This document shows positions 1 to 9,523 of a stretch of DNA of 13,747 nucleotides, in pieces. Both the position numbers and the translations under genes were made by a program. The stretch comes from DASTCC01 sp035711465. GTDB lineage: Bacteria > Acidobacteriota > Vicinamibacteria > Vicinamibacterales > SCN-69-37. The first letter of the stretch is position 1. Every line of letters starts with the position of its first letter. The notes beneath the pieces were generated by a model. That model was not told the origin of the DNA, searched no databases, and worked only from the letters and a program-made list of their open reading frames with translations. The stretch is taken from NCBI GenBank assembly GCA_035711465.1, contig DASTCC010000146.1:1-13747 (forward strand), in the 5' to 3' direction.

Positions 1-2
1 GA

Positions 3-341
3 GCGCGCCTGGGGGCGATCCCGCTCGCGCTCGAGACGCGCTTCAAAGCCGGGGTGCTGCTTCTTGGCGGCTTGCAGCAGTCGACGCCCGCACCAGAGGC
101 GGACACCTTCACCTTCGCACCGCGCGTGCGCGTCCCGGTGCTGATGATCAACGGCGACCAGGACTTCATCTTCCCGGTGCAGACGTCGCAGCGGCCTCTG
201 TTCGACGCGCTCGGCACGCCGGCGGCAGACAAGAAGCACGTCCTCTACCCGGGCGGACACGAAATCGTTGGGACCAAGCGAAATCAGGTGATCGCCGAGG
301 TCGTGAGCTGGCTCGACAAGTACGTGGGCCGGGTGAAATAA
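3..341 (+). CDS. Alpha/beta-hydrolase domain protein, C-terminal fragment (5' end outside window)
   Basis: The frame is open from base 3 and ends at TAA 339-341, giving about 112 C-terminal residues; the start lies left of the window. The visible part is the last third of an alpha/beta-hydrolase (dienelactone-hydrolase-like) fold. The stretch VRVPVLMINGDQDFIFPVQTS has the usual 'P-V-L-x-x-x-G-x-x-D' strand-turn that supplies the catalytic acid (Asp in NGDQDFIFP), and YPGGHE supplies the catalytic His. The nucleophile elbow is not in view. This C-terminal type, with 'TSQRPLF..LGTP.ADK.H', is in my recollection frequent as the tail of large acidobacterial Ser/Thr protein kinase fusions, so the complete gene may be a kinase-hydrolase fusion rather than a free enzyme. 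It converges on the permease gene that ends at 387. The 45 bp between them show no convincing terminator hairpin. Confidence 0.75.
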   Translation, partial: ARLGAIPLALETRFKAGVLLLGGLQQSTPAPEADTFTFAPRVRVPVLMINGDQDFIFPVQTSQRPLFDALGTPAADKKHVLYPGGHEIVGTKRNQVIAEVVSWLDKYVGRVK

Positions 342-386
342 GGTTCGCATCAGGCCAGGCGTCACCCGCCATCATCCGTCGTACCC

Positions 387-2846
<2,460 letters not shown>

Positions 2847-2875
2847 GGGCGACCTTCATCCTACGACGATCGCGC

Positions 2876-5329
2876 TCAGCCGTCGCTGCGAAGCGCGACG
2901 ATCGGATCGACCCGCGCGGCGCGGCGCGCCGGCACGTACACCGCCGCGGCGGCGGTCAGCGCCATGAGCCCGCCGACCGCGGCGAACGTGACCGGGTCGA
3001 ACGGCGCGACGCCGTAGAGCTGCGTCCGAATCAGCCGCGCCAGCGCCAGGCCGGCCAGGGCGCCGAGGATCATGCCCGCCAGCGCCAGCGACAGGCCCTG
3101 TCGCAAGACCAGCCGCGAGACGTCGGCGGCGCGCGCGCCGATCGCCATGCGGATGCCGATCTCACGCGTCCGCTGCGCCACCGAATACGAAATCACGCCG
3201 TAGAGCCCGAGCAGCGCCAGCCCGATCGCGGCGCCGCCGAAGGCGGCGAGCAGCCGCATCACGAACTGACGCTGCGCGATGCCGGTCTCGAGCAGCTCGC
3301 TCATCGTCCGCACCGCATACACGGGCAGGTTGGGATCGACGGCGCGTACTTCGCGCGAGACCGCCTCGGCCAGACCGGGGCGATCGCCGCTGGTCCGCAG
3401 CAGCAGCGCCAGCGTCAGATTCGACGATTGCTCGAGCGATCGATACAGCATCGGCTGCGGCGCGTCGTCGAGGCGGCGATGCCGGACGTCGCCGGCGACG
3501 CCGATGATCGTCATCCACGGCGCCTGCGGCGAGAGCCGGATGCGCGATCCGATCGGGTCGCGACCCGGCCAGTAGAGCCGCACCGCCGCCTCGCTGACGA
3601 TCGCGACCGGCTCGGCGCCCTGACGATCGGCGTCGCTGAAATCGCGTCCGCGCGTCACCGGAATGCCCATGGTCTCGAAATAGCCGGGCGAGACCTGGAA
3701 GTTGTGCAGCGTCGGCCGCGACGCCGGATCGACGCCGTCGAGCTCGAAGAAGATCGGCGGGTTGTACCCGCCCATCGGCACCTGCGTGGACATCGCCGCG
3801 CGCTCGACGCCGGGCAGCATCCGCACTCTCCGCAGTGTCTCGCGATAGAACGTGACGCGATTCTCCGGGCGGAGGTAGACGCCGGCGGCGGCGTCGTTCG
3901 GCCGCGGCAGCCAGACGCGCGCGGTCAGCAGATTCTGCGCGTCGAAGCCGAGGGGCACGGTGAGCAGCTCACCGACGCTGCGGACGAACAACCCGGCGCC
4001 GACGAGCAGCACCATCGCCAGCGCGACCTCGGTGGTCACGAGCGCGTGACGGACGCGGGTGCGCCCGGCGCCGGCGCTGCGGCCTGGTCCACCTTCCTTC
4101 GCGGCCGCGAACGTGCCGGATCGCCGCATCTGCCACGCCGGTGCGGCGCCGAACAGCACCGTCGTGATCCCCGCGAGCACGGTCGCGACCACGAGCGCGG
4201 CGGCGTCGAGCGACACCTCGCCGAGGCGCGGCACCCGGCTCGGCGCGAGTGCGACGAGTGCCTCTATGCCCCACGCGGCCAGCAGCAATCCGAGCGCGCC
4301 GCCGGCAGTCGCCAGCACGGCGCTCTCGGTGATCATCTGCCGCGCCAGACGCACCTGACTGGCGCCGAGCGCGCGACGAATCGCGATCTCCTGCCGGCGC
4401 TCCGACGCGCGCGTGAGGATCAGATTGGCGACGTTGACGCACGCGACGAGCAGCAGCAATCCCACGGCGCTCAGCAGAATCCACATCGTCGCCGCGACGC
4501 GATCGACGACGTCTTCGTGCAGCGGCACGAGCCGCGGCCGCCAGCCGTCTTTGGCGGGATAGTCGCTCGGGAACTGCGACCGCATGTCGGCCGCGTAAGC
4601 GTCGAGCCGCGCCTGCGCCTGGTCGATCGTCACGCCCGGCTGGAGCCGCGCCACGGCGCCCTGCAGCATCCGCCGCGTCCGCGTCGGATCCGGAAACGGC
4701 ATCGAGCGGTAGCCGGCCGGACTCCAGAGGTCGACGTCCGTTTCGACGGTGCGGCCGGGATGCCGGAAGCCGGGCGGCATGACGCCGACGATCACGAACG
4801 GATCGCCGTCGACCATCACCGTCCGTCCGATGGCGTTCGGGTCGGCGCCGAGGCGGCGCCGCCAGTAGCCGTCGCTCACCACCGCGATCTCGGGAATGCC
4901 CGGGCCGTCGTCCTGCGGGCCGATCGCGCGGCCGAGCTGCGGCGCCGCGCCGAGGATCGAGAAATAGTTCGGACTGACCAGCATCACCTCGACGCGCTCG
5001 GGCTGCTCACCGCCGGTGAGATTCGCGTTGATCGGATAGAGGCCGGCGACGCCGGAAAACAGATCGGTGCGCGCCTGGTAGTCGAAGAGCTCGAGCGCCG
5101 CCATGCCCGTATCGCTGGCGCCGAGGCCGCCGAGCTCGCTGGTAATCCGAACGAGCTGCTGCGGCTGCGCGTACGGCAGCGGCCGCAGCACCACCGCGTA
5201 GACGATGCTGAAGATGGACGTATTGGCGCCGATGCCGAGCGCGAGCGTGAGGATGACGACCAGCGCGAAGCCCGGCGCTCGTCGCAGACTGCGCACGGCG
5301 TACTTCAGGTCCTGAAGCAATGTGGCCAT
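2876..5329 (-). CDS. ADOP-type ABC transporter permease (MacB/FtsX family), first of the tandem pair
   Basis: This protein of 817 residues from ATG 5329 begins MATLLQDLKYAVRSLRRAPG, the typical ADOP N-terminus. The frame is open upstream to 5419, but those 30 residues do not look like the family. Membrane segments lie near residues 21-47, 281-307, 335-360, 375-395, 430-450, 692-717, 741-768 and 780-800. FtsX signatures lie at 313-331 (QEIAIRRALGASQVRLARQ) and 722-736 (REIGIRMAIGARAAD). The C-terminus ARRAARVDPIVALR is the family's standard tail. Its role is an inner-membrane permease of a MacB-like efflux or mechanotransmission system with an unknown partner ATPase. The sequence is clearly diverged from the downstream copy, so this is an old duplication or two independent family members rather than a recent one. 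There is no good Shine-Dalgarno before the ATG, but a -10-like TATGAT sits 7 nt upstream. Confidence 0.9.
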   Translation of the reverse strand: MATLLQDLKYAVRSLRRAPGFALVVILTLALGIGANTSIFSIVYAVVLRPLPYAQPQQLVRITSELGGLGASDTGMAALELFDYQARTDLFSGVAGLYPINANLTGGEQPERVEVMLVSPNYFSILGAAPQLGRAIGPQDDGPGIPEIAVVSDGYWRRRLGADPNAIGRTVMVDGDPFVIVGVMPPGFRHPGRTVETDVDLWSPAGYRSMPFPDPTRTRRMLQGAVARLQPGVTIDQAQARLDAYAADMRSQFPSDYPAKDGWRPRLVPLHEDVVDRVAATMWILLSAVGLLLLVACVNVANLILTRASERRQEIAIRRALGASQVRLARQMITESAVLATAGGALGLLLAAWGIEALVALAPSRVPRLGEVSLDAAALVVATVLAGITTVLFGAAPAWQMRRSGTFAAAKEGGPGRSAGAGRTRVRHALVTTEVALAMVLLVGAGLFVRSVGELLTVPLGFDAQNLLTARVWLPRPNDAAAGVYLRPENRVTFYRETLRRVRMLPGVERAAMSTQVPMGGYNPPIFFELDGVDPASRPTLHNFQVSPGYFETMGIPVTRGRDFSDADRQGAEPVAIVSEAAVRLYWPGRDPIGSRIRLSPQAPWMTIIGVAGDVRHRRLDDAPQPMLYRSLEQSSNLTLALLLRTSGDRPGLAEAVSREVRAVDPNLPVYAVRTMSELLETGIAQRQFVMRLLAAFGGAAIGLALLGLYGVISYSVAQRTREIGIRMAIGARAADVSRLVLRQGLSLALAGMILGALAGLALARLIRTQLYGVAPFDPVTFAAVGGLMALTAAAAVYVPARRAARVDPIVALRSDG

Positions 5330-5336
5330 GGCCGCG

Positions 5337-5342
5337 ATCATA
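5337..5342 (-). promoter_or_regulatory. -10-like box (TATGAT) 7 nt before the ADOP start codon
   Basis: TATGAT on the minus strand matches TATAAT at five of six bases. It ends exactly 7 nt before ATG 5329, so transcription would start at or next to the A of the start codon. No convincing -35 or Shine-Dalgarno sequence accompanies it. This fits a leaderless mRNA, but a single weak hexamer can occur by chance. The same spacing occurs before the DUF1028 gene. Confidence 0.35.
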
Positions 5343-5422
5343 ACGGCTCGGTCATCGCCTGACGCATGAGCTGTGCTCACGATGCGAACGAAATGAACGC
5401 GTCCGCACACGAACACCATTGC

Positions 5423-6151
5423 TCACGAACGAACAGCACCAGGCTCACCGAGCAGGAGGCGGTTCTTCGGCGTGATCGCGGCGGGAATCGTCTGCGTGCG
5501 GATGCGATAGCCGTTTGCCGCCAGCCGCTGCGCGCGGACGACGTCGATCGCGAGCGGCGCGTCCAGCCAGCCGGTAAGACCGCCGCTGTCGCATGTCTGG
5601 ACGTCGTGGCAGCAAGGCAGCACCGCCAGACGTGCCCGCGCGCGCACGGCGCGATCGATCACACGATCGGTGAACGCGCCGCAGGCATGGCACGAGACGA
5701 CGATGTCATCGGCGTCGACCTCGACGTCGTCCGCCTCGCCGCATACGACGGTGACGCGATCGCCGAGCCGCGGCCACGCCTCGACGAGCGCGTCATGCAG
5801 GCGCGGCGCCGACTTCGGCAGCGCGGTGTCGACAACGAACGCGTGCGGCGACGCGTCGTCGAGCAGCAGCATCGCGTGCGCGAGCAGACCATGACCGCCG
5901 CCGAGATCGAAGACGCGGCCGCCGCGAAACAGCCGCCGCGCGCGGCGCGCCACTTCCCACGCTTCGTACAGCTCCTTTCGCGGCAGGCAGCCCGCTGTGC
6001 AAACCGCGCGGGCCAGCCGATCGAAGAGCGAGCGGCTCGGGAAGCGATCGAGATCGTGGTGCGTCAGGCGATTCTTCGAGCCGGGAGAGAAAGAGATCGC
6101 GCGTGTCATCGCATTTTCAGCGGCGTCGACATAACGCCGGGATCGCAGCAT
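5423..6151 (-). CDS. Class I SAM-dependent methyltransferase, METTL25/Methyltransf_32-like
   Basis: The protein has 242 residues from ATG 6151. SAM-binding motif I is at residues 81-88 (FDLGGGHG), followed by a motif II acid near D108 (FVVD). CHACGAF at 154-160 and LPCC at 178-181 together match the 'HACG-x-(L/F)-(T/S)-D ... PCC' pattern I associate with the Methyltransf_32 family (METTL25, RRNAD1 and bacterial relatives). The substrate of the bacterial members is not known to me; the two cysteine motifs could bind metal or shape the substrate pocket. I chose ATG 6151 because AGGA lies 9 nt upstream. The frame stays open to a GTG at 6202, and ATG 6109 (MTRAISF) is also possible, so the first 31 residues are uncertain. 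It is transcribed away from the coiled-coil gene and lies 93 bp upstream of the ADOP pair, which may or may not share its transcript. Confidence 0.75.
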   Translation of the reverse strand: MLRSRRYVDAAENAMTRAISFSPGSKNRLTHHDLDRFPSRSLFDRLARAVCTAGCLPRKELYEAWEVARRARRLFRGGRVFDLGGGHGLLAHAMLLLDDASPHAFVVDTALPKSAPRLHDALVEAWPRLGDRVTVVCGEADDVEVDADDIVVSCHACGAFTDRVIDRAVRARARLAVLPCCHDVQTCDSGGLTGWLDAPLAIDVVRAQRLAANGYRIRTQTIPAAITPKNRLLLGEPGAVRS

Positions 6152-6259
6152 GGGAGATCTTCCTGCACCGCCGGTCGATTCATCCATCATTGAACATGGC
6201 ACTCGCCTTGCTGTGTCATGGTGCAGAAGACGATGCTATCGTCGTCTCGGGAGTCGTGG

Positions 6260-6817
6260 ATGGCGGATCGAAGTCTTGAACGAATCGAGCGCAAGCTCGA
6301 TGTGGTCGTCAAGAGCCAGACGAAGGTCGTGAAGCGTCTGGATAGGCTGGAGCGCGGACAGGGTGTGATCGCGGCCCGACAGGGCGCGCTTGGGCAACGA
6401 CAAGGCAAACTCGAACTGAACCAGTCGAAGCTCGTGCGCAATCAGTCGGAGCTCGCACGCAATCAGTCGAAGCTCGCACGCAATCAGTCGAAGCTCGAGC
6501 TGCGCCAAGGCTCGCTGGAAAACCGGCAAGGCAGGCTCGAGGAGCGCCAAGGCTCGATGGAAAAGCGGCAAGGCGGGCTCGAACAGCGCCAGGACAAACT
6601 CGGAGAGCAGCAGCTCGGGCTCAGAGAAGAGTTCCAGGACCTCAAGCGCTACATGGGTGTCCTGCACGAAGAGGTGCTCGAGCGCATCCAGACTCTCGTG
6701 TTCGATCCCGAGCCGTTGCGGCAGGAGTTCCGACCCGGCATCAGTGACTTGAGAGAAGAACTACTGCAGCGCATCGAGCCGCTCGAAGCGGTGATTCGAT
6801 CACACCCGCGAGGCTGA
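6260..6817 (+). CDS. Small heptad-repeat (coiled-coil) protein of unknown function
   Basis: I do not recognise a family. The chosen product is 185 residues from ATG 6260, which has GGGAG (6249-6253) at 6-nt spacing; ATGs at 6218 and 6233 are in frame but lack a ribosome-binding site. Residues 1-33 are charged and helical with spaced hydrophobics. Residues 34-124 are 13 uninterrupted heptads of pattern Q-(G/S)-x-L-x-x-(R/N). Q is invariant at position 1 and Leu (rarely Ile or Met) stands at position 4, which is an a/d coiled-coil register with Gln in the a layers. A less regular helical tail follows (125-185), containing FQDLKRYMGVLHEEVLERIQ. There is no signal peptide or membrane segment, so it is probably a cytoplasmic oligomeric rod or scaffold. 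It converges on the S41 peptidase gene with only 5 bp between stop codons. Confidence 0.7.
   Translation: MADRSLERIERKLDVVVKSQTKVVKRLDRLERGQGVIAARQGALGQRQGKLELNQSKLVRNQSELARNQSKLARNQSKLELRQGSLENRQGRLEERQGSMEKRQGGLEQRQDKLGEQQLGLREEFQDLKRYMGVLHEEVLERIQTLVFDPEPLRQEFRPGISDLREELLQRIEPLEAVIRSHPRG
6359..6631 (+). repeat. 13 x 21-bp in-frame tandem repeat encoding heptads
   Basis: The repeat is exactly 273 bp, 13 units of 21 bp, each starting with a Gln codon. The units at 6422-6484 are nearly identical in DNA (one to three differences each). Units 6506-6547 and 6548-6589 form a second-order 42-bp duplication with about five differences. Outer units have diverged in DNA while keeping Q and L, so purifying selection and recent slippage both seem to have acted. 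Confidence 0.85.
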
Positions 6818-6822
6818 TCGCC

Positions 6823-8148
6823 TCACTTCCACTGATACGGGAACAACTTCCCTGCCGCGACGGCGTCGATCGGCACGCCGGCGAGCTCGGCGGCGCGGGC
6901 CAGCGCCGGATCGCGGCCGGCGGCGAGGTCGGCGCCGGTCGGACGGATCACTTCATCCGGCGTGACGCCGATGCCTTCGAGGCTCTTGCCGTCCTTCATG
7001 ATCAGATCGGCGTCGGTGACCGAGAAACCGTAGACGATCATCGGATTGCCCTGCGCGAAGGGGTAGAGCTTCGACTCCATCACCGCCCCGGCCGAGCGAT
7101 CGCCGATGACGAGGCCGCGCTTCTCGAGCTGGACGATGCGCGCGAGAATCTCCGCCGACGATCCTGACGCCGCGTCGATCAGCACGATCAGCTTGCCGGT
7201 GAACGCGGCGTTGCCGCGCGACTTGGCGGTCAACGTCGACCTGCCCTTGCGCGTCACCCGCTGGCCAATCGCGATGTCCTCGGTGAAGACATTGCCGATC
7301 ATCCGCCTGAGCGTGTCGACGAGACCGCCGGGGTTGCCGCGCAGATCGAGCACCAGCGCCTGGTGCTTCTTCACGTCGCTGAAGATCCGGTCGATTTCGG
7401 CGTTCTCGTTGAAGAACCAGGGCATCTTCCAGATCGTCGCGTCGCCGATCTCGGCGTAGCGCTGCCGCATCAGCATCCCCTCGGCTTCCGCTTCGCGCTC
7501 GAGGTCCTGGAGATCGGCGCCGCCGCCGGCGAAGAGATCGCGGACCGCGCGTCCCGGCGTGACCTTGGTCTCGACGACGACGGTGCGCTCGGCGCCCGCC
7601 GGATCGCGCAGCTGCAGCCGCGTCGTCGGCTGCGGCTGCAGCGTGTTCAGCAGGTACTGCATGCGGTGGAAGCTCTCGCGGCTGACGCCGCTGTTGTTCA
7701 GCGAGAGCAGCCGATCGCCAGGTCTGACCTTCGCGCCGGCATCGCTGCCCTCCTTGACGCGCTTGACGTAGATGTCGTCGCCGATCACGATCAGCCGGTA
7801 GCCGTACTCGAGGGTGTAGTTTCTGGCCGGCGGCTGGAAACTGGTGTGCGAGTCCTTGAGGCCGTCGAGGAACGCCGCGATCAGCGTCAGACCGACGTTC
7901 ATCGACGGCGCCGACTTGAGGCGCTCGTCGAAGTCCTTGAAACGCGCCGCGAGGTCGAGGCCGTGGAAGGCCGAATCGTAGTAGTTGCGCTGCACGGTCT
8001 CCAGCGCCTCTTTCAGCATCACCCGCAGGCGGTGCAGGTCGTTGGCCGGCATGCTCTGCGCTGGCTTCGCCGGCGGTTGCTGCGCCGCCAGCGGCCACGA
8101 CACGAGCGCACAGGCGAGGAACGCGATCGGGAGGGCGCGAATGCGCAC
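6823..8148 (-). CDS. S41 family (tricorn/CtpA-like) secreted serine peptidase with PDZ domain
   Basis: The protein has 441 residues with a GTG start at 8148. GGAG in the end of the upstream gene lies 8 nt before it, and the stop codons are 3 nt apart from this start, so translation is coupled. Residues 1-22 are a signal peptide (hydrophobic core, cleavage near LAA-QQ). An N-terminal helical region carries the DSHTSF motif at 99-104. A PDZ-like domain spans about 115-195 (VRPGDRLLSLN at 141-151), and the S41 core spans about 235-405. The nucleophile is probably S330 in DAASGSSAE, three residues before E333, as in C-terminal processing peptidases. The general-base Lys of those enzymes is missing: the equivalent place, GDRSAGAVMES at 349-359, has Ala. 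It may therefore use a tricorn-like Ser/His mechanism. It is expected to degrade peptides in the periplasm, and is the last gene of the four-gene secretory cluster. Confidence 0.88.
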   Translation of the reverse strand: MRIRALPIAFLACALVSWPLAAQQPPAKPAQSMPANDLHRLRVMLKEALETVQRNYYDSAFHGLDLAARFKDFDERLKSAPSMNVGLTLIAAFLDGLKDSHTSFQPPARNYTLEYGYRLIVIGDDIYVKRVKEGSDAGAKVRPGDRLLSLNNSGVSRESFHRMQYLLNTLQPQPTTRLQLRDPAGAERTVVVETKVTPGRAVRDLFAGGGADLQDLEREAEAEGMLMRQRYAEIGDATIWKMPWFFNENAEIDRIFSDVKKHQALVLDLRGNPGGLVDTLRRMIGNVFTEDIAIGQRVTRKGRSTLTAKSRGNAAFTGKLIVLIDAASGSSAEILARIVQLEKRGLVIGDRSAGAVMESKLYPFAQGNPMIVYGFSVTDADLIMKDGKSLEGIGVTPDEVIRPTGADLAAGRDPALARAAELAGVPIDAVAAGKLFPYQWK

Positions 8149-8151
8149 GGC

Positions 8152-9453
8152 TCACACTCCGTTGACGAGGTACTTCCTGATCGCCGCGACGACGCCGTCG
8201 ACTTCGTCCATCGTGTTGTAGATATGCGGCGCCAAGCGCAGCCCCGGATTGTGCGCGCCGCCGCGGGCCGTGCACGTGATGCGGTCCTTGTCGCGCAGCG
8301 CCGCCGCCAGCCGCCGCGGGTCGAGCGCGCCGGGCTGGAAGATCACGATCGCCGCCGAGTGCGTCGGCGCCGGATTGGTCCACAACGTCACGCCCGGCAG
8401 CTTGCGCACGCCGTCGATCATCGCGGCCGCCAGCTCGCGGGCGCGCGCTTCGACCGCGGCGCGGCCGATCGTCGACTGCAGCTCGAGCGCGGCGGTGACC
8501 GCGGCGAGCGAGGCGTCGTCGCGCTGGCCGTTTGCTTCGAAGGTCCGCGAGACGCCGACCTGACCGCCGTAGAGGCCGACGATCGAGGGGGACAGCCGCG
8601 TCTCGACGCCCTTGCGGATGAACAGCATGCCCGTCTCTTTCGGGCCGCACGGCCACTTGTGCATCGAGCCAGAGTAGAAGTCGCAGCCGGTCGCCGTCAG
8701 GTCGGTGTCGAGCACGCCGAACGACTGCGCGCCGTCGACGAGCGACAGCGCCCCGCGCGAGCGGGCCAGCGCGCAAATCTCCTTCACCGGCAGGAGATCG
8801 CCGGAGTTGCTGCTGACGTGCGTGACCGCGACCAGTCTCGTCCGCGGCGTCATCCGCGTGGCAAACAACTCGACGTAGCCGTCAGGGCCCGGATGCCTGT
8901 CCGGCGTCGGCGCGGTCACGACGGTGAAGCCGAAACGCTGCGCCTTCACTCGCCACGCGTCGAGGTTGCTCGGATGGTTGTCGGCCCAGACCAGCACCTC
9001 GTCGCCGGCCTCGAGATCGAGGCCGCTCGAGACGAAGTTGTTGCTCTCGGTCGTGTTCCTCGTGATGACGATCTCGTCGGGGGTGACGCGATACGCCGCC
9101 GCGAGCATCCGGCGCGCGCGCTCGCGTTCGTTCATCAGCGCGGTCCGCACCTCGGGAGACGGATCGGCGTCGAACTTCTGGATGTTGCGCTCGACCGCCT
9201 GGATGGCCGGCAACGACGTCGGGCAGAGATTGGCGGCGTTGAAGAAATGCAGATCGCGCGGCACCAGAAACTGCCCGCGCACGTCCTGCCAGTAGGTCTC
9301 GGCCGGCCGCGGCGGCGCCGGCGTCACCGGCGTGCTGGCGAGGTCGAAGTCGTCGAGACCTGGCGCGCCGTTTCGCCACATGGCCGGCGGAACGATGGCC
9401 GTCGCACCGGAGACCGCGAGCAGCCGGGCGAAGTCGCGTCGGGAGTAGCTCAT
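8152..9453 (-). CDS. Tat-signal aminotransferase class V-like PLP enzyme (isopenicillin N epimerase/cysteine desulfurase-like fold)
   Basis: The protein has 433 residues. The N-terminus SRRDFARLLAVSGATAIVPP is a twin-arginine signal (S-R-R-x-F) followed by a short hydrophobic stretch, so the enzyme is probably folded with PLP in the cytoplasm and then exported. Fold-type I features are visible: the phosphate-contacting RNTTES (132-137), D160-like AD-NHPSNLDAW (158-167), PLP-pyridine Asp at D240 in VDGAQSFG, and the Schiff-base Lys K266 in SGSMHKWPCGPKETG. The C-terminal small domain runs from about 335. Homologues include isopenicillin N epimerase-like and cysteine-desulfurase-like proteins; the substrate is not deducible. 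ATG 9453 has an AGGGGG ribosome-binding site at 5 nt. It lies 70 nt after the PEBP gene and 3 nt before the S41 peptidase gene, so co-translation with the peptidase is likely. Confidence 0.9.
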   Translation of the reverse strand: MSYSRRDFARLLAVSGATAIVPPAMWRNGAPGLDDFDLASTPVTPAPPRPAETYWQDVRGQFLVPRDLHFFNAANLCPTSLPAIQAVERNIQKFDADPSPEVRTALMNERERARRMLAAAYRVTPDEIVITRNTTESNNFVSSGLDLEAGDEVLVWADNHPSNLDAWRVKAQRFGFTVVTAPTPDRHPGPDGYVELFATRMTPRTRLVAVTHVSSNSGDLLPVKEICALARSRGALSLVDGAQSFGVLDTDLTATGCDFYSGSMHKWPCGPKETGMLFIRKGVETRLSPSIVGLYGGQVGVSRTFEANGQRDDASLAAVTAALELQSTIGRAAVEARARELAAAMIDGVRKLPGVTLWTNPAPTHSAAIVIFQPGALDPRRLAAALRDKDRITCTARGGAHNPGLRLAPHIYNTMDEVDGVVAAIRKYLVNGV

Positions 9454-9467
9454 GACAGCCCCCTGTC
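9454..9467 (-). promoter_or_regulatory. RBS of the PLP enzyme inside a small hairpin
   Basis: GACAG and CTGTC pair as a 5-bp stem around a GGGG loop, directly abutting the ATG at 9453. The Shine-Dalgarno AGGGGG overlaps stem and loop. The stem is short, so this is a start-site marker rather than a proven switch. Confidence 0.4.
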
Positions 9468-9523
9468 CGATGATGCCGATCTCGACCGCGTTGACGACGG
9501 CACGAGCGGCAGGCTGGCGACAC

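Noticed and set aside
342..386. Rho-independent terminator between the convergent hydrolase and permease genes
   Set aside because: Only a 4-bp GGCG/CGCC stem is present and there is no T-run on either strand.
3428..5362. 644-residue plus-strand open frame opposite the first ADOP gene
   Set aside because: Low-information Arg/His/Ala-rich sequence, an antisense shadow of the permease.
6359..6631. Possible CRISPR array
   Set aside because: The 21-bp units are contiguous, in frame and without unique spacers.
6236..6667. 143-residue minus-strand frame opposite the heptad-repeat gene with a leucine-rich repetitive translation
   Set aside because: The periodic Leu pattern is only the reverse complement of the 21-bp repeats. 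The plus strand has the ribosome-binding site and the better continuation.
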